64,000 bases of DNA from Uloborus plumipes (taxonomy: Eukaryota > Arthropoda > Arachnida > Araneae > Uloboridae), in NCBI GenBank assembly GCA_038373865.1, contig JAXGGA010006454.1, forward strand, positions 1-64,000, in the 5' to 3' direction. Below are positions 43,806 through 54,830 of this stretch, in pieces (position 1 is the first letter of the stretch; every line of letters starts with the position of its first letter). The position numbers and the translations under genes are program-made. The notes beneath the pieces were generated by a model that saw only the letters and a program-made list of their open reading frames with translations, was not told the DNA's origin and did not search any database.

Positions 43806-46053
43806 AAATCAACGATTCAATTAAGATTGCTTATTCTCGTCAGTTTGTTTAATGCCGAACGTCTGAGAAAAGTTCCTGTCTTTGCGATTGGTAGACAACG
43901 AGCCACTCAATTTTTCTCTGCATGCCCCATAAATTTCATTCCTTCAAATGAAATATTGTCTACCTTTTAGTGTTTATTTTTTATTATTATCATTCTTATT
44001 TTATTTTCTTCATTTTTTTTCCATTTTGTTTTATGGTAATATATAGGACAATTCATCCAAGCGGAGTGATATTTTTTGTTATTTTTTTTATTGCTATATT
44101 TTTTGATATAATTAGCTGCAAGTTATGCTGTAAGTTATTATCGAATTACGTAACCTTAAACACTTTGCTACGGTGGTTTTAGATGCTTTTAAACCTTTTT
44201 TTATTTAAGTACTTTTTTTAGATGTTTTGGGAAACAGTTGTTGTCTTCATGTCATTACTTTTTATTAATTCGTTTGAATACGCTTGGAACTTTCGCATTA
44301 GTTAACGAATCAAATTCTTTTTTATTTCAGGGTGGGAAGAGAAATTTAAACCAGCTCAAATGGATGTTTTTGAATTACAGCACGAGCGCAAGCCGTGCCA
44401 CACTGCTAGTATATGTATAAATTTTTGGGACTCTAGAGGACTGCCACAAACAAGCACATCAAGATTCACGAGATTAAATGGGGACGTACCCCCCTCCCCT
44501 CATTACAATGAATCGGCGCGCAGACAACAAACATCGGTAGGAATCTCACCTGTTGGATGCTCCTCCCGAATCTTCCGACTGGCGTTTGGGGGCCTTTGGG
44601 GGCTCACGATTCGCTCCCTGGAACAGAAAGAAGGCGTGGTTCAATGGCCAGGTCGCAAACCAAGCTCCAGAAAGAAGACAATTGAAAAAAAAAAATTTAA
44701 TGTAGTACAATTTCTATTTTTTAATACGCTTTTACATGATACTCTGATTTACAAAACTATTGAATATCCGCTAAGTTCTCATGCTCTCATAACATGTTAA
44801 CAGGAACATAGTAATAGCCTTTAGTATTAGTAATAGTATTAAATATATTACTTTCATATTTGCAAAGAACGTGAATTTATTCAGAGTTACATACAAACAA
44901 ACAATAAAATTCACATTTGAAACGGATAAAAGCATGCAATACACCGCCAACTGGGTTTTTTCGATCTATGGCAGCGGTGGCCAACCCGCGGCACGGGTGC
45001 CACGGTGTAGCACGGCAGAGCAGTAACAGTGGCACGCGAAGACTTTTTGAAAAAATTCTAAAATTGAGGGGAAAATGTCGATTTTAAAAATATTAATAAA
45101 AACTAAAACCCTGGAACTGATAAATATAATAATATTATGACGATTAAATGTCAAGAGGCTGACTTACAAATTGTCTTAACTATAATATTGCAAAGTACTT
45201 AGCGTTAGCTTCGGACATCCAACGAAAGCTGTGACGCTACAGACAATGCTTTGTAAAGCATATTTTTTTGACACGAATGAAACTTTCGATGCTGCAGGAT
45301 GGATTCTTGATCTGCAATAGTTTCAACTACAGGTGATGAAATTTTTAAAAATGTGACCTCTGCAAATAAAATTAAGAAACCAGATTGGACAAAATACGGT
45401 ATAGTTGCACAAATGAAGATCCTTAAATTGTTTTTGTTACATTACTTGAAAATAATTTTGGAAAATAACTTCCGAAATATCATCGAATTATTTATCACAA
45501 ACTGCTTGCAAGAGAATGAGACTTTTTCTCTGCTGGTGACCCTGTAGAGTTCACTGTATTAACAAACTACGAATTAGAGCTCTGAATGTTTTGTGAACTT
45601 TTCCCAGGAGAAAGAGGAGAGCATGGAAAAATACTCCCTTTGAAATGTGCAATAGCTGTTCAAAGGAAAAATAGTCATTTTTAGAATTTTACGGAGTGTG
45701 TTTTTTAAAATGTGTGGAAGGAAAGCAATGAGGACTTGCTACTTAGGAATGAAGAGTAGCAAATGAATTTAGCTATGTCATCTCTTATAATCCGGCTTTT
45801 AAGTAACTTAAATTTAAGAACGTACAAAAAAAAAGTTTCTTAAACCAGTATAGACTATCAACATTTTTTATGATGAAACTTCAGTTTCTTTCTCTCTACT
45901 TTGAAGAAAAAAGAATAAAACATTAAATTTAATACTGAAAGTATGAACAAATTTAATAATTTTCCAATGATTATATGGATAAAATTTTACACCTATTTTA
46001 AGTATACATTCAGTGTTAGGTTTGATGATTTTCAGCAGGCCTATAATTCACTC
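43806..46053. other. No gene established; hAT end and repeat fragments
   Basis: A possible splice acceptor (TTTTTTATTTCAG, ending 44330) precedes an open frame reaching 44800, but no domain is recognised. About 44760-44910 is a diverged copy of the direct repeat at 221-1940. At 44974 a hAT-type end starts CAGCGGTGGCCAACCCGCGG; no partner was found. The frame at 45353-45547 has no clear domain. Confidence 0.35.
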
Positions 46054-46900
46054 ACAGGCCTATAATTTCCTGCATTGCCTCTAGACCCTTTCTTGAAGAG
46101 TGGTGTAATGTTAGCTAGTTTCCAGTCCTCTGGCACTATCCCTGAGTTATACGACACATTGAATATATTAACTATAACGTCCACTAATTCCTCTGCACAT
46201 TCTACTAGAATTTTTGGATAAATATTATCTGATCCCAGAGCTTTTGTGGTTTTAATTTTTTTTCAAATAAAGTAATACGTCTTCCCTGGAAAATACAAAG
46301 TCCTCAAGCTGTGTAGTAGCTTGTGTCTTGCTTGTGTCAACTGTTGAGATACAGTTATCGTTAAAAACACTGGAAAAAAAGTCGTTTAGAACATTAGCAA
46401 TATCCCCATCATTCTGAATTAAATTTCCATGCTCATCTACCAGTGGCCCTATTTGACTATTTCGAACTTTCCCAGAATTTGCGTATGCAAAAAACTCCTT
46501 TGGATTCCTGTCAATATTATCTGCCAGCCTTTGTTCCAATTCTTTTTTCTGAAACCGTACCAAATACTTAAAACTACGCCTAGCCTCACAATACTGTAGC
46601 CTATCTGCGCTGTGACCAGTTTCTTTTAACCGACGAAAAGCAGCTTGCTTACGGTTTAGAGCGTCCTTAGTTTCCCTAGTGAACCACATGGGCCAAATTT
46701 TAGTGTTCACCCCTTTTCTCCTAAAAGGAACATAATCCCCAACTGTTTTTGCTAGCTTTTCATTTAAACTCTGTCCACTGCAGATTTACATCGCTATAGT
46801 CCAAACCTGATGAAAAAACTGTTTTCAAACTCTGCCTGAGTGCGACAAAATCAGTATTACTGAAATTAGGCATTTTGATTGATTCTTTAACCCTACAGCT
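46054..46900 (-). pseudogene. LINE (non-LTR retrotransposon) ORF2 fragment
   Basis: On the minus strand, from about 46890 down: MPNFSNTDFVALRQSL, then (46710-46252) PMWFTRETKDALNRKQAAFR ... RNPKEFFAYANSGKVRN ... IGPLVDEHGNLI ... LNDFFSSVF. After a one-base shift in an A-run near 46258 comes LGSDNIYPKIL ... IVPEDWKLANITPLFKKGSR ... GNYRPV. This is the linker between endonuclease and reverse transcriptase plus the first RT motifs of a CR1/Jockey-like LINE. The RT catalytic YxDD region and 3' end are absent. At least two frameshifts. Confidence 0.82.
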
Positions 46901-48622
46901 GTGTTCGGACTCATTTATTCATTGTTTTTTCTGTTTGTACATTTTTGAATAATTTCCATTTTATTTATTTATTTTTTGGACTACCAATTATTATTATTAT
47001 TATTATTATTATTTTGTTCATTGAAATTTGTAACAGTGGAAATGTTTGAAACCTTATGAAATTGAAAGCATCACCAGGGTGCCCGTTCTAGGGGATTTCT
47101 GCGTTTTCTTCGATTAAATACCATGGGTGCAAGTTTAGTGATGTGTTCAAGACGGAAAATATTTTGAACCCCCCCTCCCATGCGTACTTAAGGATATATG
47201 TTTTTCTATATTGTTAATTTTAACTTTAATTTTTGAATATGTGCTCAATTTGAATTTTTTGAGCTTTTGATTTTTGTAACAATGTGAACCCCTGTTTAAG
47301 TGTAGCATTTCAAGCATTTGTTTGCTAAGGGGGGGGGGGGGCTCTAGTTCGCACGTTTTCTAAATCGTGGCTCCGAAAACGTAAAATTGAATGAATGACA
47401 ATAATATGGAGGGGAGGGGGTCCGGGAGTTCCCCCAGAGCTTTTGAAAAAAATAAGTCCTAAATACGATTGTTGGCCATTTTGGTAAAGTAAACGGAAGG
47501 AATGGGGTTCAGGGGCTCTCTTACAGTAATTTTTTTATACTGTAGATTCCAAAATCGCAATGCAGGCTATCTAAAAAAAATACTAGATACAGGAAGGTTG
47601 AGGGTTCTTGGATCATTTTTTTTTTACATAGAGAAAACAAATTTCTGATTAACTGAAAACTGAAGAAAGTCATTAAATTTTCTTTCCGTCCCAAGCTCCG
47701 TCTCCGCAATCTCGTCAAGACGGAAATCCGTCTGAGACGGAAGCTCCTTGCATTCACGTTAAATACATAAAATAAATCACCAAAAAGTGTTTTACGCTCA
47801 ATAGTTTTTAATACAACCAAACAACTTCTTATAATCATTAAACTCATCAGATAAAACTTGTATGCTTAGCACTTTTGTCTAGAACTTAGATTATTTTTTG
47901 AGTTTAATATGTATCCGTTATATAATAAAATTATTTTAATACGTTATTATAAGCCTGTATAATCCAGAGTGGTACGTTCCTTACAGTATTGCAAAACATT
48001 TGATAACTTTGAGAGAAAGAAGGAAACAGAAAATTGTCTCACTTACAGAGTTCATCTTGACTGACTTCAGCAATTTTCTGCACTTCCCTAGATGAAGTTA
48101 ATTGCTTTTTCTAGTGTCGCCTGGACTAAAACCAAAAAAAAAAAAAAACAGATTCATTTCATATTCAAACACATTTTTCACAATCAACATTATCATTTTT
48201 GTAGATATTTCAAAAACAAGACCCTCATTTTTTTTTACAGCACAGTATTAAAAAAATGTAAGTTTCAAGGGGTGACGTGCAATACTGTAGGTTCTTTAAA
48301 CATTTGGGGACAAAAAATCTGAGCAACAACCTGCATCAATCGGTACAATTTGTAATAAATGCTTTTTATTAACAAAATTCATAATAATACTTAGCGTTCT
48401 GAATTATTTGCGCAATTATATGAAGAAAACAATCGAAACTTTTACTGATTACCTTTTCCCTTTGAACTACGCTGGATGTTAAAAGGATCATGTTTGACAA
48501 TGTTCTGAATATTTTTAATACTTTTAAAACTTTTTAAAACTGATATCTTACAAGAAGATATGATTGGAATAAGCACTAAGGAAGAACTTAAGGTAGACAG
48601 AAAAGGTATCAATATTTCTGAA
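46901..48622. other. No gene recognised
   Basis: (ATT)n at 46989-47013. Blocks at 47400-47600 contain GGTCCGGGAGTTCCCCC and GGGGTTCAGGGGCTCTC, related to the roughly 90-bp units of the hAT-like element at 8390. Remaining sequence is AT-rich. Confidence 0.4.
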
Positions 48623-50141
48623 CAGGGTCTGTCCGGGATTTTTCACAGGGTCCGTTTTTTTGTGAAAAACATAAATAATTTTGTGAAAAATCAAATAATT
48701 TTGTGAAAATCAAACAATTTTGAAAAAAAAAAAAAGGATTTTTTTTTTTTTTTTGAATTCAAAAAAAAAAACTAAATAAATTTCATTTATTTTCCTCTTG
48801 AAAAAGCGTATTAAACATAAAAAATGCGAAAAAACCGATTCCTGTAGCGGATGCAAAGAGATTGCAGTTTTCAAAGTGATGGCATCAAACGCATAAAGAC
48901 GGAATATAAATGAATTTATTTTGGTTATATTTTTTTACAATTGCATTTTAAAGGTCTATTGAAAACATATTATAAATGACTGTTAACACAATAAATGCAA
49001 AAATAAAATGAAACGATCCATTTAGCGTTTCTCATTTAGACTCATAAAAGAACAGTTAATTTTGCTTTAAAAAATTTTAAATAATGATTTGAATAAAAAA
49101 TAAAGCGAATTTTCCTTTTTTTGCCTTCTAATAAAGAGTAATTAGCTTGAAAAATAAGTAAAATTCGATTTTCATATCGGATGCAGAGATTGCATTTATC
49201 AAAATGAAAGCATTAAAATTATAAAATATGTAAATAAACTAATTTATTAAAGTCGAATAATACTAGAATTACATTTCATTAGATCTGTATGATGAATGTT
49301 ATTAATGATAACCGAAATATTCGCCGAAAATTCGAAGGAAAAAAATACGGAAGCAGGGAGTTGTAGCAAAACGGACAAAACCGAGCTTCCAATATTAACA
49401 GATGAAAAAATACATTGATTCCTGTACATGACCGAAACGAAATACCTGTAAGCATAAAAAAAAAAATCCAAATAATTTTCTGTCAAAATAAGGTCAAAAC
49501 GTCGCACCAAAGACCTCAGATGGCGATAATTTTAAATAGATAATTTTAAATAGCTGATCGCGCTACCAGAAGCAATCCAATTGCTTCTCCAACCCAAGCT
49601 ATCTGTTAGCAGTTCTAAGTTTATTCCGCTGATAATTGCTATCATTATTATTTCCTTTTCGTTTAAGTCAAGAGCTGGGAGAAAAATCCTTACTCTGCAT
49701 TTCCAGAGAAATCTATAACAGCAACATCGCAGCAAGCCACTTTGATTTGCATATGGTAAAAAAACAAGCTGAACTATTAAAGCAAAACAACTACCTTTTT
49801 TAAGTTGTTAATTTCTTTAAAAGAAACTAACAAAGAGTGCTATATTTTACATTAAAGATTTATCGCTTACCGGAGTATGGCAGGCAGGAAGTGCCCACTT
49901 TTTTTCCGCAAAATTGGCAGATAAGCGATTCCTTTCTTTGACTTCAGAAAAGGATCAAGTTGTGGGCTTTTATGCATAAATATGCTATGCCTTATTTTGA
50001 TTTCCGATTTGCTTTCTGAATGAATAATGTGTGAAATGTCCGTTTTGTTTGATCAGCATTTTGTGAAGGGTCCGTTTTGCTCGATCGTATTTTTGTGAAG
50101 GGTCCGTTAACGGACTCGAATTTCCTCTGGCCAGACCCCTG
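48623..50141 (+). mobile_element. hAT-like element, 1519 bp, atypical flank
   Basis: Starts CAGGGTCTGTCCGGGA and ends CTCTGGCCAGACCCCTG, with internal inverted phrases ACAGGGTCCGTTTTT and its partner AAGGGTCCGTT near the right end. Flanks share only the 5-mer CTGAA (48618-48622 and 50142-50146), not a full 8-mer. No transposase; short frames only. Confidence 0.65.
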
Positions 50142-50869
50142 CTGAATTCAAAATTACATATCTAACTTAGGATGCCTTACGAAATGTAGCAAGATAATTT
50201 TTATAAGTTTTTATAACTCGTACAAAGTTCTGTTCCAGTCACCAATTTTCTCACAAAAATAAGAAACAGACTGACCGCCCCTAATATGGGAGATTAAAAG
50301 TTATGTCTTACAAATCTAAAGCCAAATACTAAATAAAAATTTACTGTCGATGCACCAAATTCATCCCCCTCCCCACTCACATACTAAAACAGTCTTTTTT
50401 TATCTTGTACGAATATTCTATGTACGAATCTTACTCGATTTATAAATTTTGTGCCATGATTATTATGAAAGTGTGAATAAAATTATTACGTTTTCCTCTT
50501 CGTCTGTGTTCTTTTCCTTTAAATTTTAATTTTTTACTCAGCAGTAAAACTGTCAAACTGGGATTTTAGAAAAGTTTAAAGGCATTTAGAAGTTTTTGAT
50601 TGTTTGAAAATCAATATTAAAAGAACGTTAAATTTCTTATTCATCTCGTTACGTTGCCATATTGCTTTCAGCTGGTTGCTTTGGAACACCTATAATGGAA
50701 CTTAACAGTCTAATTCGGGGTTTTAGAATGCTTCAGTTTTATTCGTACAAGGCATGACTAGTTTTGGAACGACCTATGGTCGTTTTGCCGGTAAAAAAGG
50801 AAAAAACTAGAAAAAATTGCTAGATATCAAAAAATGTACCAAAAAACAGTATAAAATAGACAATCTATA
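50142..50869. other. No gene recognised
   Basis: AT-rich flank between the hAT-like element and the Helitron. Confidence 0.5.
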
Positions 50870-51572
50870 TCTATAAAAATGAGTGTATACTTGTATATAT
50901 ACTTGTTCTCTATACAAATCCACAGTTTGTGTCAGATTTTCATCAAACTTGACACAGAGGTTCCTTGATGCCCTAGAATTCTCATAGGTGGGGTCTTGAA
51001 ATTTTAAAAAAGCTAAAAAGCTCAAATTTAAATTTTTTGTCAAAAAATGACCCTTTTATAGGAATCTAGCCTTTTTTTTATTATAATCGAGATAGGCCTT
51101 TTAGCATTCAAATTGATGAAATTTAAGATTTTTAAATATGAATATTTTCCAACAATGATTACGAATAAAGTAATGAATTTTCAATTTAAGGCTCACCTAT
51201 TTCCTTTTAGCATTGAAATAAGTAAAAAACAATCATAATTCATGTTCCCATTATTGACAAAAAATATGTATGATACAGAAAAATGATAGGCTCCTATAGA
51301 TTTTTAATTTTTATTTTTGCGAGCCTTTTTTAGTCCTCTTATTAGAGGAATTATACAAAAATATGGATTAACTGGACTTTATAAAAAGAACCACGGATTT
51401 GAAACGTTTAACTTTCTGTAATATTTTTGTTTTTTTCAAAGTTTGTTCCTAAGAGACAGATTGATGCAAATTATTTTATACCCATATGAATAGAACTCTT
51501 TCAAATATTTTTTTCCTTGAATGTGCTATGTTGTATTAATAAGCACCCGGGCAACGCTGGGTATTAAGCTAG
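50870..51572 (+). mobile_element. Non-autonomous Helitron-like element, about 703 bp
   Basis: The left end TCTATAAAAATGAGTG follows an A (an alternative start is 50864). The right end has the hairpin ACCCGGGCAACGCTGGGT and terminates TTAAGCTAG, followed by T, which matches Helitron termini (hairpin then CTRR, inserted between A and T). No Rep/helicase coding. It shares its left and middle parts with the split copy at 2906-3030 and 7486-7700. Confidence 0.82.
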
Positions 51573-51843
51573 TTGAGAATAAAATCAAAAAATTAATTTA
51601 AAATGTCATTGGTATTAATTAAATAATTAAAATATCTTAAAATAATCCTTGAGGAAAAAAATAAACTGGAAATAGATTGGGAAAAAATATTTCAAAATTT
51701 GATTTTGCTATTCAGTTTTAGAAAAGCAAATATGTTTTCTAATTCTAGGGAGGAAATGTAATTAAACTTTATCAGTTTACTATCTAATGAACTTTTCATC
51801 ATTGGTTCCCTATAGTTTAATACGAGTTCAACTATGTTTCCAT

Positions 51844-52108
51844 CAGGGGCGGATACAAGGGACAGGCGATCACCCCCCCCCCCTTGAGGGTCTTTTCACT
51901 TCTAATTTTTCGATATTGAAGTTCTAAAAATGCAATTTCATACGACTGTTTGGGAAGTTGGGGGAAGGAGTTTTGAGGCTCTCCCCCGGAAGTATTTCGG
52001 AATCGAAGTCCTAAACTTTTGTGATGAATATTTTTAGACCAGTATGCATAGTAAAAAGAAACAAATATCCATTGCCCCTCCCTTGAAAACTTTCTGGGTC
52101 CGCCCTTG
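51844..52108 (+). mobile_element. hAT-like MITE, 265 bp
   Basis: Left CAGGGGCGGATACAAGG and right GGGTCCGCCCTTG ends are inverted relatives; the 8-bp flanks GTTTCCAT (51836-51843) and GTTTCTAT (52109-52116) differ once. The interior carries the GGCTCTCCCCCGGAAGTATT type of unit seen in the 8390 element. Confidence 0.75.
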
Positions 52109-52456
52109 GTTTCTATCTCATCAAAAGTTTAAAATGGTACCATTCAAAAGAGCAGACTTTACGTGTCTTTACGTGTGACTTTACGTGTGCAATAAAATAA
52201 AGAATGATTATCAAGACTATATATGATGTGGAAAAAGCTTATCTTTTTATGTATGACAACAATACATTTTAGAATTTTGGTTATTTTAACTTTTTGTACT
52301 GAAATAAGTATGTGTTGTATGTGTTAATTATTATAAGTTAAAATATAGAGTACGTGTTTTTTAATAATTTAACATAATTTATATAAATGAGTATGAAGAG
52401 CAGCTAATATGAGCTCAATTACAAAAAATGAAACAGACAGTCTTTGATGTAGAAAT

Positions 52457-53390
52457 TTAATCGGTGGTGTCTTGAGGGATGGCACTCCATTCCCTTTCAA
52501 CCATTTGCCACAGTTCGTCCTCTGAACGACAGGTTCTGCAAACGGCGTCCAATCACGTCCCACACATGTTCGATTAGTGACAAGTCAGGAGAGTATGGTG
52601 GCCAGGAAAGCATCTGTACACCTCGTAGAGAATGTTGACTGATTCGAGCACTGTGAGGCCGGGCGTTATCCTGTTGAAAAATTGCCTTTGGCAGACCCTG
52701 AAGGTAGGGGATTGCCACCGGCCGCAGTACATTATCTACATATCGTTGGGCCGTCATAGTGCCCCAAATACGAACTAGAGGTGATACGGAATTGTATGCA
52801 ATAGCGCCCCAAACCTTTATGCCACGTTGTCGCGCTGTGGGGCGTTCCACAGTACTGCCGGATTCGATCTTTCTCCACGTCGACGCCACACACGTATGCG
52901 ATGACTATCGCTGGACAAACAGAAGCGGGATTCATCTGAGAACACTACGGTTTGCCATTCTGCCATCCACGTCGCTCTGGTCCGGCACCATTCCAAGCGT
53001 TGGAGTCTGTGCTGTGAGGTCAATGGCAGTCTTCTCAGCGGACGCCGTGATTGCAGGAAACGTCGACGGGAAATGGTTCTGGTCGACACAGGAACATCCA
53101 GGGTACCTTGCACGTGCTGCAGAATCGACGTACAAGTGACTTGTGGGGCCGCCACAGCTTGTCGTTGAATCCGTCGATCCAAGCGGTCTGACGTCACTCT
53201 GGCTGCACCTGCATCCCTCAATGTGGCTACATTTCCTCTTTCCAACCATCTCCGACACAGCCGATGCACAGTGCTTGCATCCATGTGGGTATCAGCTGCA
53301 ATTTGGCATATGGACCAACCTCCCCTTCTCAGTCCGATCACCATACCCCTTGTAAAGTCGATGTATATGCTGCCCTCGAAAGTATATGCT
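52457..53390 (-). pseudogene. Tc1-like transposase, frameshifted
   Basis: The minus-strand order is: helix-turn-helix region (LTRGM-like start, GWSICQIAADTHMDASTVHR), linker with GTLDVPVSTRTISRR, first catalytic Asp in FSDESRF, second in QQDNARPHSA, and Glu in PDLSLIEHVWD, i.e. the DD34E triad of Tc1 elements. Shifts occur near 52850 (between WRRRGERSNPA and RPTARQRGIKVWGA) and near 52500 (before the LWQMVEREWSAIPQDTTD tail). About 310 residues in total, near the usual length. Both TIRs were sought and not found. Confidence 0.88.
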
Positions 53391-53509
53391 GGAAGTGTCT
53401 TCGTTGAGGACGGCGTGGCATTTCCTCCTATCACACGTATCCTTCGAGACAAAAACCAAATTTCTCCGATAATTAGTCCGGCAGAAAAACCAACATGAAC
53501 ATAGCCCAC

Positions 53510-54830
53510 TTTTCAACTTCATTCTCTTATATCTTACTTCACGAGCGTCGGAGAGCTGCGCATTTCATATCATTTGCATAACTCAATGATGTGCGTCTAC
53601 GGTAAAATTTGCATGAATTTCTGACCACTCCCACTTCTTGGTGTTGCATTTTCAATGTCGAGCAATGTAAGAAGAAATTTCGTAACCTGAAAGCCGATGC
53701 TAAAAGATTGCTGAAAAAGTACATGTAAACTCTCAAATTACGCTTGGCCGACGGCATCAAAAAAACACATGAAAATATGCCCAAATTGCAAAGTATTTTA
53801 CATATAAAGTTCAATAAGTAGGATTTTTACCACTCAAGTTGGAAACGTAGACCTTGAGCAATTGACTATTAAAAATATATAATATATATGTAACATTTTT
53901 CAAAATGGTGCGTCTGTTTTTTTTTTTTTTTGTCGTGGTCGTTATTGTAACAATTATTAGGTTTGCTGAATTAATGCGAAGAAGCTATAAGGGTCTGCTG
54001 TCCACTGGTTAGTAATTGAAAGTTGAAATTTTCATGTTGACTCTTTTTTCCTACTAAGTCCTGAAATCTTTCTACAAACGAATTTTGGAGCGTTTTAATC
54101 AGTGTGTGTAGTTTAAAATCCTACCAGAAAAATCTTACTTCTTCCCCCTCTGAGTTTAAAAAAACTGATTTTTTCTTCTTTGTTTTTCTTTTTTCAACAG
54201 AAAAAATTAAAAGCACTCGCCGGCAGCACATCGCTATACGGCGGGCCGCATTTGGAACGCGGGCCACAGGTTGTGCACCCCTAATGTACAACATATTGCA
54301 TGTTAATTTCGTACTGTTTAAAAACACTGGAATAACGTCTACTAGTTCTGCTTTATGTTCAACGGGTAGGAAAAGACTAAAGAAATTGTAAATCAATACA
54401 AGTTTTCTATGAAAGTAGAAAATAGATGAAAAAAATCATGAAAGAAGGCTTGATGCATTGAAAAAAACAAACGCTCAAAACAATTGAGTTAAAAAAGTAC
54501 AAGTTAATAAGAATAATTAAATACACACAGAGAGAAATTTTAAATTGGAAAGTTGGGTTTTGAGCTGCGGAAACTACAAATTTTGTTTTTGTTTTTTTGA
54601 TCAAAAGATCTAGTGAGGACAACACACTCCCATATTTGACTTCTTGATTTGAATAATATTTCATCCAAGTTCGAATTTTCAATTTCTTTTTTCCCTGATT
54701 TGTAGTGTGTTAATCTTATGATTAAAATTTCTAAATTCCAGTTTTTTATTTAATATTTTCGTCTGAAGTGAACAAATTACTTTTGATTACAACCCAAAAG
54801 AAATATTTATAAGAACTTTATAAAGAAATA
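53510..54830. other. No gene; hAT end fragment and repeat relatives
   Basis: At about 54236-54285 the sequence CGGGCCGCATTTGGAACGCG runs into GGTTGTGCACCCCTA, a hAT/Charlie-type end. About 54541-54680 is a diverged relative of the foldback arm (AAAGATCTAGTGAGGACAAC). The remainder is AT-rich. Confidence 0.45.

Noticed and set aside
45200..45550. GTF2IRD2-like hAT coding fragment next to the hAT end at 44974
   Set aside because: Short and without a motif that I could defend. Only the terminal sequence is convincing.
53143..53498. Plus-strand frames opposite the Tc1 transposase
   Set aside because: Antisense shadows of the transposase coding strand.
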